The notes under the pieces: model-generated | Databases searched by the model: none | The model's input: the letters and a program-made list of their open reading frames with translations, nothing else | What the model was told of the DNA's origin: nothing | Shown: piece by piece, positions 57,568-64,000 of the stretch | Position numbering within the stretch: the stretch's first letter is position 1 | Layout: every line of letters begins with the position of its first letter | NCBI GenBank assembly: GCA_028622995.1 | Contig: JAJQJQ010000005.1 | Span: forward strand, 3,472,001 to 3,536,000 | DNA length: 64,000 nt | Reading direction: 5' to 3' | From: Panagrolaimus kolymaensis | Lineage: Eukaryota > Nematoda > Chromadorea > Rhabditida > Panagrolaimidae | Position numbers and translations under genes: made by a program

Positions 57568-58868
57568 TTATTGTTTTTTAACAACTAACCAATCTGATTT
57601 TTTAATTACATGTATTGCTTCAAGAAATTGTTGAAACACCTTTTTCACCTAAAAGTCAAGCCATTATTCATCTTCGATATTCAAGGGTTTGCTCTAAAAC
57701 TAACCGGTTTTAAATAATTGGCAAGAGCATAATTTCCATAAACTTCTTGTGGTACTGAAGCTTCACGTTTTATCCTGTTATAAGGACCCATGGACGGACT
57801 CATAACAAAAGTTTTCAAAACGGTTATCCAACTTTCATGAATATGAAGGTTCTCATAAAATTCAGGGGCTATTTCACGAACTTTTGGAAGATCTCTTCCT
57901 GGAATGTATGGAAAATCGTGATGTTCCATCTGAAAAAAAAAACAGAGAGATTTATTTTAATAACTTATTGTTGCCTCAAAAATTGATCCCAAATAAAATG
58001 CTTACATGATAACCAACATTGAATAAAACAAGATTCCATAAGCCATAATAGGAATAAGTTTCTTGCTCACCACTAAATACATAATGTTCAGCAACAAAAT
58101 GTCCTGCAGATGGATGAAGTCCCAATGCAAGAAAAGTTCCCAAAAATAAATATAAAAGAGATTTAAAGCCAAAGAAATATAAAATAATTAAATCAAATAT
58201 AACTTGAATGAATGCATTAATAATTTCGAGATCGGTTGGAACTTTTTTATAAATCATTAAAGGTCGAAATGCATAAAAAAGTGGTTGCAAAAATAACCAT
58301 AAAAGTTTTCGAGCTGGAGTTGTAAAAAATTTGGCTTCAAATTCTGTTGGAACATCCGTATCGAGATCATGCTCTCCAAGGTATCGATGATGTTCAACAT
58401 GATATTTTTTGAATGAAATCGACATTGGTACTGCTATGGGAAGATTTGCAAGCATACCAAAAAATCTATTGGAAAGCGGCCAATCGTTTCCAAATGCTGT
58501 GTTATGGGAAATATCGTGAATTGCAAGAGTCAACGCATGATTTACAACTCCACCAAAGAAATATGCTTGTAATAAAATTAATACCCAACTTGAATCACGT
58601 AACAAAAAGGCAGCAACTATTTGAAGAATTACACATGAAGTAACAACATATTTCAGACTTGGATCAACACCAAATAACTGAAAAAAAAAATCGGGATAAT
58701 TCGACTTACTTATTACCATTTGACAAAAACTTTGCGGCATCTTTACAATAAAAATGAACAAACCTTTTTAATTTCTGGATATTTTTTAACAATTTCCCGT
58801 CTTCGATCTGAATGCGGCTGCTCAGTGTAAGTCCAAATGAAATCCGTTCTTGAAATCTTCTGTCCCAT
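57568..58868 (-). CDS. DEGS1: Sphingolipid delta-4 desaturase (DEGS1/DES1)
   Basis: Four-exon model: complement(join(57568..57648, 57705..57929, 58006..58677, 58764..58868)), 360 residues, phases all fit. The N-terminal [19 protein letters not shown] is the conserved lipid-desaturase leader, including the Gly2 myristoylation position (family knowledge). Three histidine boxes bind the di-iron centre: HDISH (89-93), HVEHH (128-132) and HMEHH (259-263, split by an intron after the first His). Membrane spans surround them. The enzyme converts dihydroceramide to ceramide at the ER membrane. The last small exon adds a 26-residue tail ([19 protein letters not shown]) and makes the protein somewhat longer than human DEGS1 (323). 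Confidence 0.9.
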
Positions 58869-61604
58869 GATAATAATTATAATAAAATAATATCACTGTG
58901 TTGAAAAGAAAATAACAATATAAATAGTCTAATGCAAAAAAAAAAAATAGTTTTCGCAGTAATTATTTATTTCTTCGTGCTTTTCATTTGATTTTCACAC
59001 TTTTTTGATCGTGCTTGCTGTTATCACTAAAAAAAAGTAAATGACTAGTAAGATGATGAAGAAAGGTTATTTTTTATTTTATGGGGTGACGCGATTGAAC
59101 TTTTTATCGATAAAGTTAGCAATAATAAGAATCTTTGGCACGAATAGCGATATCATGCATCCATTGAAACAAACCATTACCACCTATTTCTAAACCACTC
59201 CTTTTTTGTGAAAATCACAAACACAATCAATAAAGTTTTTCTTGCCTTCTTCGTTCGCTTGGTTTTTCCATTTTTTAGAAAAAAATTTCATAGCATTTAA
59301 ATTCAAAGATGTTTCATTTCAATGACTCAAGCAAACATAACAACGCTGATAAGAAACAAAAATAGGGACACAACGAACTTGAGCCTTTCCTTGATAGAAA
59401 AATAAAGGAGGGTGAAAGAACAATAAATTTTCAAAGAAAGTTGAGAAACATAAGCGTTGCAAAAGCTCAAGAAAAATAACCACGCTTCAAAGTGGGATGT
59501 TTGGAAAAGTTGCAAATAAATATTCAAGTGGCAACAAAAAAAAGTTAATAAACTAAAAAAAAGCATGTTGATGGGGAAAGATTGTAGCATTTTGAAAGAA
59601 AAACATAAACGTAAAGTAATAATAACGGTTAAAAAGAAAGAAAAAGCAACGTGAATGAAGCCTGGAAAAATAAAAGCTTAAGTAGAAGTAACCATTGGAA
59701 ACGAAGCAAAAGTTTGTGCCTCCATGATTTCAGCATGCTTTTAGTAATGAAATGAAAATAATAACAAAATAAGAGGTAATTGTGGTTTGAAATACGGACA
59801 CAATTCAACTTTTAAGAAGAGCAAATTACCAAATGGTAAAAAATTATATCAGAATCGATAGGATTAAGGAGAAAAATGTGTATGCTTTATAACCAACAAA
59901 AGGATTAATTTCCTCAATTTGAGAATTATAAAGATAGTTGTTTCATTAATAACCTTATAAATGAGGATGATTCTTTTTTTTTAAAGTTTTTTATTTTTTT
60001 AAATGAAATTAAACAAAACTTTGTTGAACGTGCTTCTCACAATAATTTTAATCAAAAATAATAATTGCATTATTTACAAATATTAATAAAGGCTTAAAAG
60101 AAAAGGAGCAAAGTTAGAATAATAGTTTTAAGTTGGTTTATTTTGAAGCTTAGCAACTGAAACCATAACCACGTCAAAATATTAAAAAAATCACGCAGCA
60201 ATGGATAACTTTCCTATAAAAAAATTTAAAGCAATTCTATTCATTATTTTTTGTTAAAACAAAAATCCGTTGTCTTTGACAACCTCATTGATGAAAGAAG
60301 TGAAGGTAAAGGAAGAAGGAAAGAAAAAAAGATGTTTAAGTTTTGTCCAGTTGTGTGTCCGCGAGAAAATATTTCTGCGCAAATATTAAAAGAATATAAC
60401 AACAACGCACTACTCAAAAGACGAGACAAAAAATTGCGCATTTTAAGCTTGGCTTGGTCTTGACTGTTGTTACTCAATGTGAGAAGGAATTCACCTCAAT
60501 CAACAAACGACGCACATGAATATGCATCCATGAAAATGAGGAAATTTTGCTTTACTCGTCAGCCAAAAAGTCTTGATTCAGCGACTTTTGTATCAATCAA
60601 AAAAAATTCTCGTTCTTCTTCATTGTTGTTTATCGCATCATTTTTTAGTTGCAATCAAGAAAAAAAGGGTTTTATTGAATTCTTGTTAGTTTAAAAAGCC
60701 ATCAATAGCAGTGACACAAATTTTGAGCGCTTGACGTGATTCAAAAAGATAGGCTACAAAGTTAGAGGAAATAAAAAAAAAATGAATATTTGTTTTACTG
60801 CGTGTGAGTCATCTGAGGTAAAAGAGATAGGAAGAAGAAATAAATAAAAATAAAATTCTAGGATGACGTGATTGAGTAAAAAATCTGCTAAATTTTAGAA
60901 TTGGTTGTGGAAAAGCAACCAATGGGAAAACATGCATATTTCAGACTAAAATTAGGTAGATTTCATGAAATCGAAGATCACAAAACAACTATGCACATAT
61001 CTTTTGAAGTAACAGAAGCGTTTACTTTGGTTAAGTAGTAAGCAAAAAATTTCGAGCCCACAAATGTAAGTAAACAGCCTTTGTGAAGAAAAAATAAAAT
61101 GTTACTCCAACACTGAGATTGTATTAATATTTTTTTGGCTCTGATGTTAAAGGTAAAAGAAAAAAAAACATATTGCTATAAACCAGTTCTTTAATAATCT
61201 TACCAGTGCTGATGTTGCAAAACGTTAGTGGTTTTATAAAGAGAGACGTTCTTTCTTTACCATTTGCATCACCTAGGAAACAATGAGAAATTATGCAATC
61301 ACTTTTAATATGTATGAAGAAAACGTCTTTTGCTAATACGACACATGCCTACAATAGCTGTACAATTTTCCAACCTCCAACCCAAATATGTAACAACACC
61401 TTTTAGATAAAACTTTTTTATTACTAACGAATTAAACACAGAACATAAAAATTTAAACCTAAACAAAATTAAAACGGTAAAAAGTAACTTTAAAAAACAA
61501 TTATAAAGTGAAAACATGAAAATCAACAATGGTTACAAACAAAAAAGCTTATTATACAAACAAATAAAAAGCTACACGTATTAATTTAAAGATACGCTTG
61601 GACA
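58869..61604. other. 2.7-kb intergenic AT-rich region
   Basis: No gene, RNA gene or bounded repeat recognised. Some open frames of 60-90 codons occur on both strands but have low-complexity composition and no splice continuation. The first part is the desaturase promoter; the last part is the 3' flank of the RNA-binding protein gene. Confidence 0.5.
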
Positions 61605-62919
61605 TTATCGAAGACTATTTAATGCAGGAAATTCTTCAGAAGATAATGCAGGATATTCAGTTGATGATGTTGAAAGAGGCGTTGAAGTACGACTTGAGGT
61701 ACGGCTAACTTGTTGAGAATTGTAGCCTTGACTACCACTGAGACGATGTTGACGTCTTGGTTGCACATTTGGTGGAAGCTGAAAGAAAGAATATGTTACA
61801 TAAATCAAATGGAAAACAAAAGACTAACTACTTGAATATGTACAGCTTTACCATCAATTAAATGTTTAGTTCCATGAGCTTTACATCTTCGAACACATTC
61901 TTTATTTTCATAAACAATAAAGCCAGCACCACGAGGAGCACCAAGAATTTCCACTTGTTCAACAGGACCAAAAGATTCGAAATGTTTTCGAATGCCATCG
62001 ACAGTATGATAATCCCAATGTAAGCCTAAAATAGCAACAATAAATTGAAGTAAAAAGCGTGAAAGAAACGAACCAAAAATATTAACTTTGTATTCAGGTT
62101 GCTTTTCATCATCTAAGAAGTAAGGATTTGAAGAAGCCATAGTTAACATATTTTCACGTGGAATGGCATGCTTAGGATCAACCACTTTTCCATTGATTGT
62201 ATGAGGTCGATTATTCATTGCAGTATCAGTCATTTGAATGGTGGCATAAGTAACAAATCCAAAACCACGAGAATTCTTTGTAATAGGATCACGTATAACT
62301 ATGGAATCAACCACGTGACCCCATTGAGAATAATATTGACGTAACTAAAATAATGAGAATATATTCAAATATGTTTATCCTTTTCTTTGAAATAATTTTC
62401 GAGCAATTTCTTGAACATTGGCAGCTGTGATAAACAAAGATACGGCAAACTCAAAAGTTGCTTGCACTATTATTGATTGATCAACGATCGCTAATATAAG
62501 CGGCTTTAAAGCAATTTTACGATTAAAAGATAAAAACATCAAAAAGGTTTAATCAAGAAAATTTTACGACATCACTATGATTTTTATATATTCAAATCAT
62601 GCTAGTCACAGTCATCACCAATAATCCAAGAAATAGCTCAAAATCAATCACAAAAAATCAATAAAAATAAACTTACTTGATCATCAGAAGTATCATGCGT
62701 TAATCCACCAACGAACAGCTTTCTCAATTGAAGATCATTATTAGCAGCAAGAGGAGGAGGACCATGGATAACAGCAGCAGACGGACCATAATGGTTGTTG
62801 TTACTTGGAAATTGATTCATATACAAATTCATTGTTTGTGGTAAAGCATAAAATGGTGGAGGTCCACCCATCATTCCACGTGTCGGTGCAGGAGGCCAAT
62901 TTGCAATAAATGGATCCAT
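61605..62919 (-). CDS. hnRNP A/B-like protein with two RRM domains
   Basis: Four-exon model: complement(join(61605..61778, 61832..62025, 62074..62344, 62677..62919)), 293 residues, phases all fit. The N-terminus is Pro/Gly/Asn-rich. RRM1 (about 67-145) has RNP2 as KLFVGGL and RNP1 as RGFGFVTY, followed by the VVDPKHAIPRE linker that is characteristic of hnRNP A/B proteins (VDPKRAVPRE). RRM2 (about 167-235) is divergent: RNP2 reads VNIFGL and RNP1 reads RGAGFIVY. The tail is Ser/Thr/Gln-rich (SSRTSTPLSTSSTEYPALSS) and lacks an RGG box. It is expected to bind single-stranded RNA in splicing or mRNA control; the exact orthologue is not assigned. Confidence 0.8.
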
Positions 62920-64000
62920 TGATTTTCGTTATTGCTGTTGCTTCTTTTATACAGAAATATATTCTTTTTCAAATGAATATATAAACATGAAATCAGTATC
63001 TATCATCTACAAGAAAAATAGATGGATTTAAAAAATAAAATCAAAAAATTGCGAAAGAAATCACAAACGGAAAAGAAAAGTAACACAAAAAAACGCAAGC
63101 AGACGAACGAAAACGAGTTCGAGCGAGAGAGAAGAAATGCACAAAGATTTTGTGAGAGAAGCTCTGGGAAAGCTTGATGGAAAAGGAAGCGAACAATAAA
63201 TTTGAGCAACTTGCGCCTTTGATTGACATAGGGAAGTTTCGTTAATTTTGTTATATTTTACGTATTTATTTTCAATATATGTATATATCGAGCAGTCATT
63301 ACCATTTCTGAAATAGGATGCACTAAATACGATTTTATAAATCAGGATATTTTTAATCACAAGCAGTAGCAAATGAAAGTTCCGGCAGTGCTTTCAGTAT
63401 GATTGAGGATCTTGGAGATCAACAAGTTAGTGCCAAGGAATAACATTTTTCCAAAAGTACAAAAAGCACTATCGTATTGCAATAAATTTCAAGATATTTT
63501 TATGGAAACTTCGGATATTCGTTAAAATTGCTTTGTGAAAATATTGTTACATACATATTCCTTTAATCCTATATTATGTAATTTAAAAAGTTTTACCAAT
63601 TAAAATATTACAAATAGTTATTTTTATAAAAATAGTAGCTTGGGATGATTTTTATCGTTTTTTAAAAATAATTACATAACAGAGTTTATGTTACATCATA
63701 GAAAATAAAAATAATGTTATTTTTTTTTTTTGCAAGTTATTTTTTGTATTGTAATATTTTTTTCTTTGTAAATTATTTTGAACGATTTTTAAATACCGGT
63801 TTAATTAGTTTTTGTTAGAAGCATATTTTTCATTTTTCTTTCTTTTTTTTTGTCAAAAACTACATACATAAGTATTAATTTATAAAAAAAAAGTTTTAGA
63901 AGTTTTAATAAATAAGTGTTTCTCTTTTGCCACATTTAAAAAAATATAAAAATATATTTTTGAATCATCATTAAAAACTGTTCTTTTTTTTGTTCTCTTG
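62920..64000. other. 5' flank of the RNA-binding protein gene
   Basis: Includes a purine-rich, relatively GC-rich stretch near 63080-63200 with several CGAACGAAAACGAGTTCGAGC-like short words, probably promoter or 5' UTR. After 63240 the DNA is AT-rich with nothing further seen. Confidence 0.4.

Noticed and set aside
63001..63172. Short Lys/Arg/Glu-rich plus-strand frame near the window end
   Set aside because: It lies in the purine-rich 5' flank of the RNA-binding protein gene and has no domain or splice continuation.
1..64000. tRNA, rRNA, spliced-leader RNA genes
   Set aside because: Looked for TPsiC-like boxes, 5S-like sequence and the nematode SL1 sequence by eye and found none; a covariance search could still find divergent ones.

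Overview
The window reads as nuclear DNA of a nematode, most likely a tylenchomorph of Meloidogyne type. The DNA is very AT-rich. Most introns are 45-100 nt long with GTAAG/GTTTG donors and TTTTAG or TTTCAG acceptors. The recognisable genes fit a nematode: an UNC-29-type levamisole-receptor subunit, a LIN-12/GLP-1-type Notch receptor, an FMRFamide-receptor-like GPCR, a LACT-type beta-lactamase-fold protein and F-box-like families. Species identity is inference. All gene models were assembled by hand from splice signals and reading phase.

Layout. 1-2.5 kb holds a four-span membrane protein gene. 2.5-13.3 kb is gene-poor and contains a 0.73-kb foldback element. 13.37-27.61 kb is the most striking part. 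It is a 14,245-bp block bounded by 197-bp inverted terminal repeats (the outermost 177 bp are identical) and by a perfect 9-bp target-site duplication (GACGGACAG). That is the structure of a Mutator-like (MULE) element. No transposase is visible inside it. Instead it is packed with intron-containing cellular genes: a galectin-like gene, a helical-repeat/F-box fusion, a GPI-anchor-type cysteine-rich secreted protein, a TRMT10C/MRPP1-like gene lacking the expected catalytic Asp, a KH-domain gene and a small unknown gene. It also carries a 1.3-kb tandem array whose units form small hairpins with compensatory base changes, and a truncated DHX37-type helicase that runs directly into the right terminal repeat.

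27.6-48 kb holds ERMP1 (ER M28 peptidase), a non-autonomous hAT element with a perfect 8-bp target duplication, an F-box-like gene, a beta-lactamase-fold gene, a peptide-receptor-like GPCR, a pseudouridine synthase of RPUSD2 type (with a GC-AG intron) and a nuclear zinc-finger protein. 48-64 kb holds a Notch receptor reduced to one EGF module and two LNR modules, unc-29 with the ZNHIT1 gene nested antisense in one of its introns, a small unknown gene, a sphingolipid delta-4 desaturase and an hnRNP A/B-like RNA-binding protein. Apart from the element cargo, which seems to have moved as a unit, the genes look like ordinary independent nematode loci.
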